A stretch of 37,495 nt of DNA from Bacillota bacterium (GCA_012520355.1 JAAYOK010000236.1:1-37495), one strand, 5' to 3'. Shown: positions 9,280 to 19,328, numbered from the stretch's first letter. Numbers and translations are program-made. Notes: generated by a model from the sequence alone, not told the origin.

Positions 9280-10530
9280 ATGGGCAAGTTTTTGGTAGAA
9301 GGTCGGCATCCTCTGTCAGGTCGGATCAGCATCAATGGGGCAAAGAACTCTGCTCTTAAGCTTATGGTTGCAGCATTGTTAGGCCACGGAACGTTTCGGC
9401 TTGAGAATGTACCGAGGATTACCGATGTGGAAACAATGGCGGGTGTGCTTCGGGCTCTAGGAGTCGAGGTCCACTTCACCTCTGACCTTCTAAAATTGGA
9501 CGTATCATCGGTTCGGGGACAGACCCCTGAAGCGTTGGTGAAAGCTATGCGGGCATCCGTGCAGGTAATGGGCCCGCTTTTGGCGAGGTTAGGTCGGGTA
9601 GAGGTGGCAAGACCAGGGGGGTGCAACATTGGTAGTCGACCCTTGGATATTCATTTGGCAGGTTTCGAGCAAATGGGGGCGAAGATTGAGGTCAAGGACG
9701 ATCGGTTTGTGGCCCGCGCCCCTCGTTTACATGGGGCGGATATCACATTTCGCTACCCTAGCGTAGGCGCGACAGAGAATATCATGATGGCGGCCACTAT
9801 GGCCAAGGGTCGGACGATTATTCGCAATGCGGCTCGTGAACCGGAAATCATAGATATCCAGGACTTCCTTAATGGCATGGGAGCCCAGGTCCAAGGTGCA
9901 GGCACTCCCGTTATCACCATCGATGGTGTCCGCGAGCTGGGAGCTACCGATTTTTCGGTGGTGCCAGATCGAATTGAAGCGGGGACCTACCTTCTGGCCT
10001 TTCTCATTACAGGAGGCAGCGGTACGGTTGAACATGTAGTTCCTGACCATCTAGCTCCCTTGCTTGATCTACTCGAAGCAATGGGGGCAGGAGTTGAGAT
10101 TAGAGAAGGAGAAGTAAGTGTCGTCTCGCCGCCAGCTCTTAAGTCGTTTCAGGTGTCTACGGGGCCCTATCCCGGTTTTCCCACAGATATGCAGCCCCAA
10201 GTGGTTGCTCTAGCTACCCAAGCGGAGGGGCGCAGCGAACTCAAGGAAGTTGTCTTTGATCGTCGGTTTGGCTATACTCTGGAGCTGAACAAACTAGGAG
10301 CGAACATTGCGCCCAATAATCGAGCGGTGTTCATTCAGGGTAAGACTGATCTCTCTGGTGCAAGCCTCACAGCTGGTGATTTACGGGGAGGGGCAGCGCT
10401 GGTCTTGGGAGCGTTGGCGGCAGAAGGACAGTCTATCATTGGTGATATAGAACATATTGACCGTGGCTATGAAGCCATGGAAGAACGACTGCAAGGTGTA
10501 GGTGCTAAGATTCAGCGCTTGGCGGATTGA
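9280..10530 (+). CDS. murA: UDP-N-acetylglucosamine 1-carboxyvinyltransferase MurA
   Basis: ISINGAKNSALKL; RPGGCNIGSRPLDIHL (catalytic Cys region); FPTDMQPQ; start at ATG 9280 after AGAGGTG. Confidence 0.95.
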   Translation: MGKFLVEGRHPLSGRISINGAKNSALKLMVAALLGHGTFRLENVPRITDVETMAGVLRALGVEVHFTSDLLKLDVSSVRGQTPEALVKAMRASVQVMGPLLARLGRVEVARPGGCNIGSRPLDIHLAGFEQMGAKIEVKDDRFVARAPRLHGADITFRYPSVGATENIMMAATMAKGRTIIRNAAREPEIIDIQDFLNGMGAQVQGAGTPVITIDGVRELGATDFSVVPDRIEAGTYLLAFLITGGSGTVEHVVPDHLAPLLDLLEAMGAGVEIREGEVSVVSPPALKSFQVSTGPYPGFPTDMQPQVVALATQAEGRSELKEVVFDRRFGYTLELNKLGANIAPNNRAVFIQGKTDLSGASLTAGDLRGGAALVLGALAAEGQSIIGDIEHIDRGYEAMEERLQGVGAKIQRLAD

Positions 10531-10547
10531 AGGAGGGTATTGGTATT

Positions 10548-11231
10548 GTGACTGGTGAATTAGCTAGCCCGAAAAATGCCCTATATGTATTGGTGTTGGC
10601 CCTTGTCATCGCCCTCTATCTTTTCGCAAATTCTTCGTTTTTTGAAACGGACAAAATTGAGTGGACAGGCTTGGCCTATCTCAAACCGGAGCACATGGAT
10701 CTTTACGTGAATCTTCCCGTGACCAATGTCTGGCGTATAGATACTCGGGAGCTTGTAGCTTACCTCATGGAGCATCCCTGGGTGGAGACGGCCAAGGCTA
10801 CCTGGCGCTGGCCGAACCATGTATTGGTCACAGTGACAGAAAGGACTCCTTTGGCCCAAACGTCAAGTGCAGGGGGCTGGGTTCTTTTGGATCAAGACGG
10901 GGGTATTCTGCCGCCACTAGAGGTAGGCGTCGTCTACGCTCTGCCGATTGTGACCAATCTTGATTTAGCCTCTCACGAGCAGTTAGTGGCCACTGCGCGC
11001 CTCATTGGGATGATTCCTGCCTCGCTCCGTGAATCGATTTCCGAATGGAATGTCGCCAGTCGTTCGTTTGTGACGCGAGATGGGGTAGAAATACTGATGG
11101 GACAACCTGTGGATCTGGAAGAAAAGTTCATTTTGCTCCAGCAGATCCTGGAGGATTTGAATCGACGCCGTGAGCATGCTCGGCGGATTGATCTAAGGGT
11201 GCCAAAGAGTCCCGTCATCAGTTATCTGTAG
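10548..11231 (+). CDS. ftsQ: FtsQ/DivIB-type cell division protein (POTRA)
   Basis: N-terminal TM then POTRA-like VNLPVTNVWRIDTRELVAYLMEHPWVETAKATWRWPNHVLVTVTERTPLA; GTG start downstream of AGGAGG. Confidence 0.85.
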   Translation: MTGELASPKNALYVLVLALVIALYLFANSSFFETDKIEWTGLAYLKPEHMDLYVNLPVTNVWRIDTRELVAYLMEHPWVETAKATWRWPNHVLVTVTERTPLAQTSSAGGWVLLDQDGGILPPLEVGVVYALPIVTNLDLASHEQLVATARLIGMIPASLRESISEWNVASRSFVTRDGVEILMGQPVDLEEKFILLQQILEDLNRRREHARRIDLRVPKSPVISYL

Positions 11232-11343
11232 AATTCTCCTGTTTAGGGGAAGCTGAAATAGTTTTTTCCGTACATTAAAGGGAAAAGCGGTCTGAATGTG
11301 GAAATTAGTCTGGAAATCAGGGCTTGTTGAAGAGGGGGATCCC

Positions 11344-12393
11344 ATGTTCGAATTTGATCTGGAAAATGTTCAGTTTGCGGACATTAAAGTCATAGGTTGT
11401 GGTGGAGGTGGTAGTAATGCAGTGAATCGCATGATTGCCGCTGACCTGAAAGGTATTCAGTTTATTGCACTGAATACAGATGCGCAGGCCCTACAACTAT
11501 CAGAGGCGCACCAACGAATTCAATTAGGTGCCAAGCTTACGAAAGGTCTAGGGGCCGGATCAGACCCTAGCGTTGGACAAAGGTCCGCAGAAGAGTCGCG
11601 AGAGGAGATTGCTCAGGCTCTGCAGGGTGCTGATATGGTCTTTATTACTGCCGGAATGGGTGGCGGAACCGGAACCGGAGCCGCACCTGTAGTGGCAGAG
11701 GTCGCGAAAGAGTTGCATGCCCTTACAGTGGGTGTCGTGACGAAGCCCTTTTCCTTTGAGGGTAAGCGCCGTAGAGAACAGGCTGAAAAGGGCATTGAGT
11801 TACTAAAAAGCAAGGTCGATACGCTCATTACCATTCCTAATGATCGTTTGTTGCAGGTTGTGGAAAAACGTACATCCATGCTCGAGGCCTTTAAGATCGC
11901 GGATGATGTTTTACTTCAAGGGGTGCAGGGCATCTCTGATCTAATTACCGTTCCCGGCTTAATTAACCTCGACTTTGCTGACGTGAGAGCGATTATGACC
12001 AATGCTGGTTCGGCCTTGATGGGTATCGGTCACGCATCCGGTGAGGACCGGGCCATCAAAGCTGCAGAACAGGCCATTTCAAGTCCTCTTCTAGAAGCAT
12101 CGATTGAGGGAGCGAAAGGAATCTTATTAAGTCTGACCGGCAGTTCAAATTTAGGACTCTTTGAAGTTAATGAGGCAGCCGAGATTGTTTCCCAGGCGGC
12201 TGATGCCGATGCCAACGTTATTTTCGGTGCTGTCATCGACGAGAGCCTAGGTGATACACTCAGGGTCACCGTCATTGCCACTGGTTTTGATCTTCCTAAG
12301 ACCAAGGACAGCATCAAAATCACAAAAGAGCTTGACGTTCGTCCCTTTACGGATAGTTCGTTAGAAATTCCAGCCTTTCTCCGGAGAAAATAG
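11344..12393 (+). CDS. ftsZ: Cell division protein FtsZ
   Basis: [31 protein letters not shown] tubulin signature, C-terminal [12 protein letters not shown] 11344. Confidence 0.98.
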   Translation: MFEFDLENVQFADIKVIGCGGGGSNAVNRMIAADLKGIQFIALNTDAQALQLSEAHQRIQLGAKLTKGLGAGSDPSVGQRSAEESREEIAQALQGADMVFITAGMGGGTGTGAAPVVAEVAKELHALTVGVVTKPFSFEGKRRREQAEKGIELLKSKVDTLITIPNDRLLQVVEKRTSMLEAFKIADDVLLQGVQGISDLITVPGLINLDFADVRAIMTNAGSALMGIGHASGEDRAIKAAEQAISSPLLEASIEGAKGILLSLTGSSNLGLFEVNEAAEIVSQAADADANVIFGAVIDESLGDTLRVTVIATGFDLPKTKDSIKITKELDVRPFTDSSLEIPAFLRRK

Positions 12394-12417
12394 GTTGGAC
12401 CATGCATGGTACATACG

Positions 12418-12450
12418 AAAAGGCCCTAAGCATTGACTTAGAGGCCTTTT
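12418..12450. terminator. Bidirectional terminator between convergent ftsZ and sigE
   Basis: AAAAGGCC-CTAAG...CTTAG-A-GGCCTTTT. Confidence 0.75.
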
Positions 12451-12468
12451 GTGTTTGTGTTTGGCAAA

Positions 12469-13197
12469 TTATTCCATTTTCCCCATTTCACGTCTGAGCT
12501 TTTTCAAAATCTTCTTCTCCAGGCGCGAAATATAAGATTGAGAGATGCCCAGTAGCTCTGCCACCTCCCGCTGGGTTCGCTCTTTTTCCCCCTGCAGTCC
12601 AAATCGTAACTCCATAATCTTCTTCTCACGCCCTGTTAGCTGCTGCAAAGCGCTAGTTAACAGGGCTTTGTCAACTTCCTTTTCCAGGTGGAGGATGACA
12701 TCACTTTCATTTCCAACTACATCAGCCAGTACCAACTCGTTACCATCCCAGTCAACGTTGAGGGGTTCATCGAAAGAAACCTCAGCCTTAAGTTTGCTTG
12801 TTCGGCGCAGATACATCAAGATTTCGTTTTCGATACAACGGGAGGCGTAGGTCGCAAGCTTTATATTTTTCGAGGGATCAAAGGTATTGACCGCTTTGAT
12901 CAAGCCGATGGTGCCTATGGACACTAAATCTTCAATGGAAATCCCTGTGTTTTCAAACTTACGGGCAATATAGACTACGAGACGTAGATTCCGTTCGATT
13001 AATGGGGTCCTGACCAGAAGATCTCCTGCCTGGAGGCGGATGAGGAGCTCTCGTTCTTCCTCGGTGGAAAGGGGAGGAGGTAAGACCTCGTTACTGCCGA
13101 CATAGTAAACCTTGGGGCTGAGCTTCAGCTTCGAAAAAAGTGCGATCAGTCGTAAGCGGATGATCAGCCTAAATGTCTGTAGTCGTCGTTTTGACAT
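12469..13197 (-). CDS. sigE: Sporulation sigma factor E precursor (pro-sigma-E)
   Basis: [15 protein letters not shown] processing region, [59 protein letters not shown]; good SD before ATG. Confidence 0.96.
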   Translation of the reverse strand: MSKRRLQTFRLIIRLRLIALFSKLKLSPKVYYVGSNEVLPPPLSTEEERELLIRLQAGDLLVRTPLIERNLRLVVYIARKFENTGISIEDLVSIGTIGLIKAVNTFDPSKNIKLATYASRCIENEILMYLRRTSKLKAEVSFDEPLNVDWDGNELVLADVVGNESDVILHLEKEVDKALLTSALQQLTGREKKIMELRFGLQGEKERTQREVAELLGISQSYISRLEKKILKKLRREMGKME

Positions 13198-14128
13198 GTG
13201 CTTCCCCTCCTTTCAAACTCGCGGCGGATCCTTCCAATAGAACGGGAGGAAGCAAGGCCATGTAATCACCCTCAGAGGACAAGGGATAGGGATGAATGGC
13301 GATTGTGGGCTGGAGGTGTTCTGGTAGAAAACAACCATCGACTCTGACTGCATCTGGCCTGAAACCGACCAGAAGGCCGTTGTTTTTCCCAATGGAGCTG
13401 TAGGGAATGAGACGTAAACGAGTCTGCCATTCGCTGATCTGTCCCAGTCGATCAAGGGAGTCGAGGTTTCCCGCCCCAAGATCGGCAATAATCTCACTCA
13501 GTTGGGAGGGCAAGAGTTTGCTCAAGGCCTTGTTATCTACAATAATCACCGGTTGCCGGTTCAGCGGATCCTTGAGATGGTTCCCTGTGTCCACCAAGGC
13601 GGTCGTTTGGATGGTGATGTCATCTGTAAAGATCTCTATAGGCACTCTGTAAACCCTGTTGGCCAAAGTCTCGTGAACGACACCCCAGCCAACTTCAGCC
13701 ATGAGCAAGATGGCTAAGATAGAAACCAAGGTGCCTACGGCGAATTGGGGAGAGCCTGTGTTTTCCAAGAGGTAGGCTGCGGCCATGCCCATACCTGCAG
13801 CAATAAAGCCAATACCGTAGAAATGAGCCGCGACCTTCAACAAGTTCTTCCACCTGATAGGATAAAACGTCACGAAAACCATGGCCAAAGAGATTAAGAC
13901 CACGATGGGAAGGAAGCGTAAAATCCCGTAGTAAGGTAACAAGCCTAGGCTTGCCAAGAGGTAGAGGAAATAATGGAATGTCCCCACCAGCGAGCCTAGT
14001 AGCAAACGTAAAGGTCGTGTCTTGGTATGGGTGATGGTGGCTGTAGCCCAAAGCAAGAGGTATTCAAAGACAAAGTTACAGCCCAGGCGCACAAGCCATA
14101 CATCAACGTACAGGGTGTACTCGGGCAT
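13169..14128 (-). CDS. spoIIGA: Sigma-E processing peptidase SpoIIGA
   Basis: N-terminal multi-TM region, [23 protein letters not shown] aspartic-protease motif; immediately upstream of and overlapping sigE. Confidence 0.93.
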   Translation of the reverse strand: MPEYTLYVDVWLVRLGCNFVFEYLLLWATATITHTKTRPLRLLLGSLVGTFHYFLYLLASLGLLPYYGILRFLPIVVLISLAMVFVTFYPIRWKNLLKVAAHFYGIGFIAAGMGMAAAYLLENTGSPQFAVGTLVSILAILLMAEVGWGVVHETLANRVYRVPIEIFTDDITIQTTALVDTGNHLKDPLNRQPVIIVDNKALSKLLPSQLSEIIADLGAGNLDSLDRLGQISEWQTRLRLIPYSSIGKNNGLLVGFRPDAVRVDGCFLPEHLQPTIAIHPYPLSSEGDYMALLPPVLLEGSAASLKGGEAHVKTTTTDI

Positions 14129-14249
14129 ACGCCGTTCACTCCTCTATTAGGATATTTATGGAAGGATATTAGTCCTGGTGGTGGCAAATTCCTTCTTTAT
14201 TTGAGAAGGTCCCGTACACTCTTCCAATAACAGGTTGGCTGACAAAATG

Positions 14250-14279
14250 GAATAGATCCCTTCTTAGGTGGCTATACTG
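14250..14279 (+). promoter_or_regulatory. Putative sigma-F-type promoter of sigG
   Basis: GAATA-N15-GGCTATACTG; compare sigma-F consensus GYWTA-N15-GGNNAWAMTR (one mismatch in -35). Confidence 0.6.
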
Positions 14280-14314
14280 AACTTTGTAATCGGCATTTTG
14301 GGGAGGAGATCAGC

Positions 14315-15091
14315 ATGAACAAAGTGGAAATTTGCGGCGTAAACACCGCAAAGTTACCAGTTCTACCCAATCGTAAGATGCGTGAGCTATTATTAAAAAT
14401 CCAAAATGGGGACGAAGCGGCCCGGGATGAAATGGTTCAAGGTAATCTCCGACTCGTACTGAGCGTGATCCAAAGGTTTAACAATCGGGGCGAGTATGTA
14501 GACGACTTGTTTCAGGTGGGGTGCATTGGCCTGATGAAAGCCATTGACAATTTCGATCTGAGTCAGAATGTGAAGTTTTCCACCTATGCTGTACCCATGA
14601 TCATTGGTGAGATCAGGCGTTACCTCAGAGATAACAATCCGATTCGGGTGAGTCGTTCCTTAAGGGACATTGCTTACAAGGCCTTACAAACCCGAGATAG
14701 TCTAGCCAATCGTTACTCGAAAGAACCATCCTTAGCACAGATCGCTGAAGAGCTGCAGATTCCCCGAGAAGACATTGTCTTTGCCCTAGATGCTATCCAG
14801 GATCCCATCTCGCTTTTTGAACCGATTTATAACGACGGGGGCGATCCCATCTTTGTCTTGGACCAGATCAGTGATGAAAAGAACACGGAGCGTCACCTCA
14901 TCGAGGGAGTTAGTATCAAGGAGGGGATGACCCATCTAGGCGACAGGGAGCGTTTGATTCTAACGATGCGTTTTTATGAAGGACGAACGCAAATGGAGGT
15001 AGCAGAAGAGATCGGTATCTCTCAAGCGCAGGTGTCTAGGCTAGAAAAGGCGGCTCTAAAACATTTGCGCAAGTACATGGCTACATCATAG
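14315..15091 (+). CDS. sigG: Sporulation sigma factor G
   Basis: NKVEICGVNTAKLPVLPN, NGNLRLVLSVIQRFNNRGEYVDDLFQVGCIGLMKAIDNFDLS-type block, RRYLRDNNPIRVSRSLRDIAYKALQ. Confidence 0.97.
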   Translation: MNKVEICGVNTAKLPVLPNRKMRELLLKIQNGDEAARDEMVQGNLRLVLSVIQRFNNRGEYVDDLFQVGCIGLMKAIDNFDLSQNVKFSTYAVPMIIGEIRRYLRDNNPIRVSRSLRDIAYKALQTRDSLANRYSKEPSLAQIAEELQIPREDIVFALDAIQDPISLFEPIYNDGGDPIFVLDQISDEKNTERHLIEGVSIKEGMTHLGDRERLILTMRFYEGRTQMEVAEEIGISQAQVSRLEKAALKHLRKYMATS

Positions 15092-15105
15092 AAGGAGGAG
15101 ACTCG

Positions 15106-15771
15106 ATGTTTCGAGACGCAATGAAGGTACGCCTTGTTGTGAGTTTAGTGCTACTGGGCACTGGCCTTTTTTCTGGTCTCATTCTCTTTGCGCTAAGTGG
15201 CACTCTCCGCTCTGATAAGGCATATGCTGAAAATCTCATTCGTTTGCATGTGGTGGCGAACAGCAACTCACCTCAGGATCAAGATCTGAAGCTTCTGGTC
15301 CGAGATGAAGTGCTCAGGGAGGCTCAGCAGATTCTAGACGATGTAGAAGACAAGCAGGGAGCCTATTCCGCCCTTAGAACCAATGCGGATCGGCTTGAGG
15401 CTCGGGCCCAGGAGGTTGTGGTGGCACAAGGCTTTTCCTATCCCGTCGTAGTTAAGCTTGGCCAATTTCCCTTTCCTTACAGAGAATATGGTTTCATGTC
15501 CTTACCAGAAGGGATGTACGATGCAGTTCGCATTGAGATTGGTACAGCACAAGGCGACAATTGGTGGTGTGTCTTGTTTCCTCCCTTATGCCTAGCAGAA
15601 CTGGACGCTTTGGACCAGAACCTGGTCAGCAAGGAGGAGGACGCGTCCTCTGGGCGGCGCTTTGTCTTCCGTTCTAAACTATGGGAAAGTATGTCCGAAA
15701 CTAAGTACGCAAGGGCCTTGCAGCAGTGGTGGCAGGCATCTGCCTCTGGTTTCCCCGCCTTTTCCGACTAA
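15106..15771 (+). CDS. spoIIR: Stage II sporulation protein R
   Basis: NLIRLHVVANSNSPQDQDLKLLVRDEVL; FPYREYGFMSLPEGMYDAVRIEIGTAQGDNWWCVLFPPLC. Confidence 0.95.
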   Translation: MFRDAMKVRLVVSLVLLGTGLFSGLILFALSGTLRSDKAYAENLIRLHVVANSNSPQDQDLKLLVRDEVLREAQQILDDVEDKQGAYSALRTNADRLEARAQEVVVAQGFSYPVVVKLGQFPFPYREYGFMSLPEGMYDAVRIEIGTAQGDNWWCVLFPPLCLAELDALDQNLVSKEEDASSGRRFVFRSKLWESMSETKYARALQQWWQASASGFPAFSD

Positions 15772-15774
15772 GTC

Positions 15775-15798
15775 ACGGCCCTGGGCCGTTTCTTTTTT
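15775..15798 (+). terminator. Rho-independent terminator after spoIIR
   Basis: ACGGCC-CTG-GGCCGT-TTCTTTTTT. Confidence 0.75.
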
Positions 15799-15831
15799 GC
15801 ACCTGGTGCATATAGTAAAGGGGAATGGAGG

Positions 15832-16089
15832 ATGGCCATGACGATGATCAAAACCTCTGAACTTCGGAAGCTCGATGTCATCAATATGGAGGAGGGGCGA
15901 TACCTTGGCAGTGTGTGCGACTTGGACCTAGACCCAGATACGGGCCGGATCGTATCTCTAGTCGTAGACGAGCTTGGCACCCTGCGCTTTTGGCAACGAA
16001 GACGTCTGGATTTGGACATTCCCTGGCGAGATGTGGTTTTGGTTGGGGCAGACGTGGTACTGGTGAAAAACAGAACATGGAAACGCTGA
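15832..16089 (+). CDS. YlmC/YmxH family sporulation protein (PRC-barrel)
   Basis: IKTSELRKLDVINMEEGRYLGSVCDLDLDPDTGRIVSLVV; typical neighbourhood near sigG. Confidence 0.85.
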   Translation: MAMTMIKTSELRKLDVINMEEGRYLGSVCDLDLDPDTGRIVSLVVDELGTLRFWQRRRLDLDIPWRDVVLVGADVVLVKNRTWKR

Positions 16090-16106
16090 CCATTTTATTG
16101 TATAAT
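16078..16106 (+). promoter_or_regulatory. Putative sigma-A promoter upstream of nrdR
   Basis: TGGAAA-N17-TATAAT. Confidence 0.5.
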
Positions 16107-16171
16107 GGTTATGAGTGCCATTGATTAGGACATCACTGGTTTTTGTACCGTGATGGGAGAGGTTGAGTGCT

Positions 16172-16627
16172 ATGCGTTGCCCTTTTTGCCTACACTTAGA
16201 CAGTAAAGTTCTAGATTCGAGGCAAACGGAAGAAGGAGCTTCTATCCGTCGCAGACGGGAGTGTACTGTTTGCCATAAACGTTTTACTACTTACGAACGG
16301 CTCGATGAGATGCCGTTTTTGGTAATTAAGAAGGATGGTGGTCGTGAAGCATTTTCTCGCTCGAAGATTCTCAATGGAGTGCTGCGGGCTTGTGAAAAGC
16401 GACCTATCTCCCTAGAAACGATTGAAGCAATGGTTGATGATATCGAGCGGGAAGTTCGCTCTGGTTTAGATCGGGAGATTGAATCGGCGGCCATTGGTGA
16501 GCTTGTCATGGACAAGCTACGAGATTTGGATGATGTGGCGTATGTGCGTTTTGCTTCGGTTTATCGCCAGTTCAAGGACATTGATCGCTTTATCGAAGAG
16601 TTGCAGCAGTTGCGCCGGGACAAATAG
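16172..16627 (+). CDS. nrdR: Transcriptional repressor NrdR
   Basis: [43 protein letters not shown] zinc ribbon plus ATP-cone. Confidence 0.96.
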   Translation: MRCPFCLHLDSKVLDSRQTEEGASIRRRRECTVCHKRFTTYERLDEMPFLVIKKDGGREAFSRSKILNGVLRACEKRPISLETIEAMVDDIEREVRSGLDREIESAAIGELVMDKLRDLDDVAYVRFASVYRQFKDIDRFIEELQQLRRDK

Positions 16628-16666
16628 TCCTTTCCCTAGTAGGGTTTAGTTTGTGATACGTAGAAC

Positions 16667-18928
16667 ATGGAAGTAAAGGGGTGGCGCGTTTTGCGGAAAT
16701 CTGTCCGTGCTCAAAAAAAAGAAAAGGCTAAAGCGCAAGGAGGCATTCGCTCCCGAGAAGTGGTGGGAATTCTGCTCCTAGCCTGTTCTGTCTTTTCCAT
16801 TTTAGCTCTCTATGTAGATGCCACTGGTAAGGTTGGTGGGCAGCTTCGTTCCATTTTACGCATATGCTTTGGAGACTTAGCGGTGCTTTTTTCCGTCCTC
16901 TTGCTATTATTATCCTTGCATATTTTTCGCGGTAAAAAACTCGTCCCATCGCTGCAGAGAACGGTGGGTCTCATTTTGCTGATCTGTGCCGTCACCTTAG
17001 TCTTCCACATGTTATACCATAGGGGTTACCAGTTCCCACCTAGTCTCAAAGAGGAGATCAGCTATGCTCTGCGTGGTGAGGGAGCAGGGGTTTTCGGGGC
17101 AGTCCTGCTTGTATTTAGTTATAATGCCTTTGGCATTCATGGCTCCTATGTCTTGGTTGCCACCATGATTTTGCTGGGCTTGATCTTTGTCTTTAAGATC
17201 TCCCTTGTGGATTTGGTGCAGAAGGGTTTTCGCTCTCTAGTCGCAGCCCTGAGCAATTACTGGTACCGGCAGGTGGACCGGTATCGCGAGGGAAAAGACG
17301 AAAGGAAGAGACGGCGCTTAGAGGCACGTAACTCCAAAAAAGAGCAGGTAGAGGTTACCCCTGCCCCAGAACCTGTGAAGAAGAAGCGCACGAAGAAGAC
17401 GACCACAAAGACAAAAGAGACGGAAAAACCGGCGGAACCAGAGGATCATCCGGAGGAGGAAACCCCGGAGCAAATGGTATTGAACCTACCAGCAGGTGAC
17501 GCCAAAGGCGCCTATACTTTGCCTCCAACCTATCTGCTCAAGCAGTCTGGTTCTAGGGGCAAGAAGTCTGAGGATGCCCAGACGCAATTGCTCGAAGATA
17601 CGTTAGCCAGTTTTGGCATTGAAGCCAAGGTTGTCAATGTGAGCCAGGGTCCAGTTGTCACCAGATACGAACTGCAACCGGCCCCTGGGATTAAGGTGTC
17701 GAGGATTACGGCCCTTGCCGATGACCTGGCCCTGGCTTTGGCCGCGGAGGACGTCCGAATTGAAGCTCCGGTACCGGGTAAGCCCGTGGTAGGAATTGAG
17801 GTCCCGAATAAGACCACGGAAGCTGTCTTACTGCGTGATGTGTTAGAAAGCGCTGAACTCTTAGACCATCGATCGCCAGTGGCTTTGGCCCTGGGCAAGG
17901 ATATCGCAGGTAAGCCAGTCATTGCCGATTTGAAGAAGTGGCTCCATGTCTTGGTGGCAGGTTCTACCGGCTCCGGTAAGAGTGTCTGTTTGAATGCCAT
18001 GATCTCCAGCATTTTATTCCGGGCTAGTCCCGAAGTTGTGAAGCTCTTGATGATCGATCCCAAGCGTGTGGAACTTTCAGGCTACGATGGTATACCTCAT
18101 TTGATCTCTCCCGTTGTAACCGATCCCAAAAAAGCCGCCATTGCCCTGCGCTGGGCGGTGGGGGAGATGGAACGCCGTTATCAAATCTTTGCTGACACGG
18201 GTGTTCGCAATATTGATATGTATTTGGAATCATTGAACGAATCACAGACGGAGAATCCAGAAGAAGCGAAAGAATACCTTCCTTATATTGTAATTATTGT
18301 AGACGAGCTCGCGGACTTGATGATGGTCGCGGCCGCGGAGGTGGAAGATGCGATCTGTCGCTTAGCCCAAATGGCACGGGCCGCTGGTATGTATTTAATC
18401 ATCGCCACGCAGCGCCCTTCGGTTGACGTAATTACCGGTTTGATTAAGGCCAATGTTCCTTCTCGCATTGCCTTTGCCGTTTCCAGTCAAGTTGACTCCC
18501 GGACGATTCTGGACATGGGAGGAGCAGAACGACTTATTGGAAAAGGTGACATGCTTTTTTATCCCATCGGATCCAATAAGCCGGTCCGTGCCCAAGGAGC
18601 ATGGATTTCTGACAAGGAAGTTGAAGCATTGGTGGAGTACTGGAGAAAACAGGGCACGCCTGAGTATCAAGAAGAAGTCGTGGAGGCGAAAGTCGAGAGC
18701 TTTTCCCTGGATGAACATGAGGAAGATGAGCTCTTGCCTGATGCCATTCGTTTAGTTGTGGAAAATGGTCAAGCCTCCATTTCAATGTTACAGCGACGAT
18801 TTAGGATCGGCTATAGTAGGGCGGCGCGCCTCATTGACGCCATGGAAGTTCGGGGTATTGTCGGTTCGTACCAGGGTAGCAAACCCCGTGAGGTACTTGC
18901 GGATAGCACAATTTTGGAAGAAGGGTGA
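16667..18928 (+). CDS. DNA translocase FtsK/SpoIIIE
   Basis: N-terminal TM bundle, charged linker, [15 protein letters not shown] Walker [14 protein letters not shown]-terminal gamma winged helix. Confidence 0.95.
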   Translation: MEVKGWRVLRKSVRAQKKEKAKAQGGIRSREVVGILLLACSVFSILALYVDATGKVGGQLRSILRICFGDLAVLFSVLLLLLSLHIFRGKKLVPSLQRTVGLILLICAVTLVFHMLYHRGYQFPPSLKEEISYALRGEGAGVFGAVLLVFSYNAFGIHGSYVLVATMILLGLIFVFKISLVDLVQKGFRSLVAALSNYWYRQVDRYREGKDERKRRRLEARNSKKEQVEVTPAPEPVKKKRTKKTTTKTKETEKPAEPEDHPEEETPEQMVLNLPAGDAKGAYTLPPTYLLKQSGSRGKKSEDAQTQLLEDTLASFGIEAKVVNVSQGPVVTRYELQPAPGIKVSRITALADDLALALAAEDVRIEAPVPGKPVVGIEVPNKTTEAVLLRDVLESAELLDHRSPVALALGKDIAGKPVIADLKKWLHVLVAGSTGSGKSVCLNAMISSILFRASPEVVKLLMIDPKRVELSGYDGIPHLISPVVTDPKKAAIALRWAVGEMERRYQIFADTGVRNIDMYLESLNESQTENPEEAKEYLPYIVIIVDELADLMMVAAAEVEDAICRLAQMARAAGMYLIIATQRPSVDVITGLIKANVPSRIAFAVSSQVDSRTILDMGGAERLIGKGDMLFYPIGSNKPVRAQGAWISDKEVEALVEYWRKQGTPEYQEEVVEAKVESFSLDEHEEDELLPDAIRLVVENGQASISMLQRRFRIGYSRAARLIDAMEVRGIVGSYQGSKPREVLADSTILEEG

Positions 18929-18933
18929 GAAGA

Positions 18934-19317
18934 ATGACAGGAATGGGGAAACTGTTAGAGAAGGCGCGTCTAGAACAAGGCTTAACACTTGAAGAAATGT
19001 CCGCACGCACCATGATCAAACCCCAGTTTCTGCAGGCCATCGAAGCAGAGGAGTATCATGAGCTCCCAGGGGAGGCCTATGTAAAGCCTTTTATTCGTAC
19101 CTATGCCAAGGCCCTCGGGCTTGATGATCAGTTGACTTCGAATCTGAAACCGCCGGAGCCGCTACCCGAGGTAGCAGTGACGCTGGAAAACAGCATCCGC
19201 GAGCGGCGTGAACGATCTAGAAAGGCTCGACGTCGACGCTTCATTTTTCGGCTGATTGCCATGTTGATCGTGGTGATTGGCTCGGTCTATTTGTTCTTTA
19301 AGTTGCTAAATGTTTAG
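18934..19317 (+). CDS. RodZ-like HTH protein with a single C-terminal TM
   Basis: HTH_25-like GKLLEKARLEQGLTLEEMSARTMIKPQFLQAIEAEEYHELPGEAYVKPFIRTYAKALGLD then basic region and TM. Confidence 0.85.
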   Translation: MTGMGKLLEKARLEQGLTLEEMSARTMIKPQFLQAIEAEEYHELPGEAYVKPFIRTYAKALGLDDQLTSNLKPPEPLPEVAVTLENSIRERRERSRKARRRRFIFRLIAMLIVVIGSVYLFFKLLNV

Positions 19318-19328
19318 GAGGAACGAAA

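Noticed and set aside
11232-11343. Sigma-H-type promoter for ftsZ
   Set aside because: AGGGAAA...GAAT is present, but spacing is too short for the sigma-H consensus.
17530-18063. 177-aa minus-strand ORF inside ftsK
   Set aside because: Fully antisense to the conserved FtsK motor domain; no recognisable family; typical spurious ORF opposite a coding frame.
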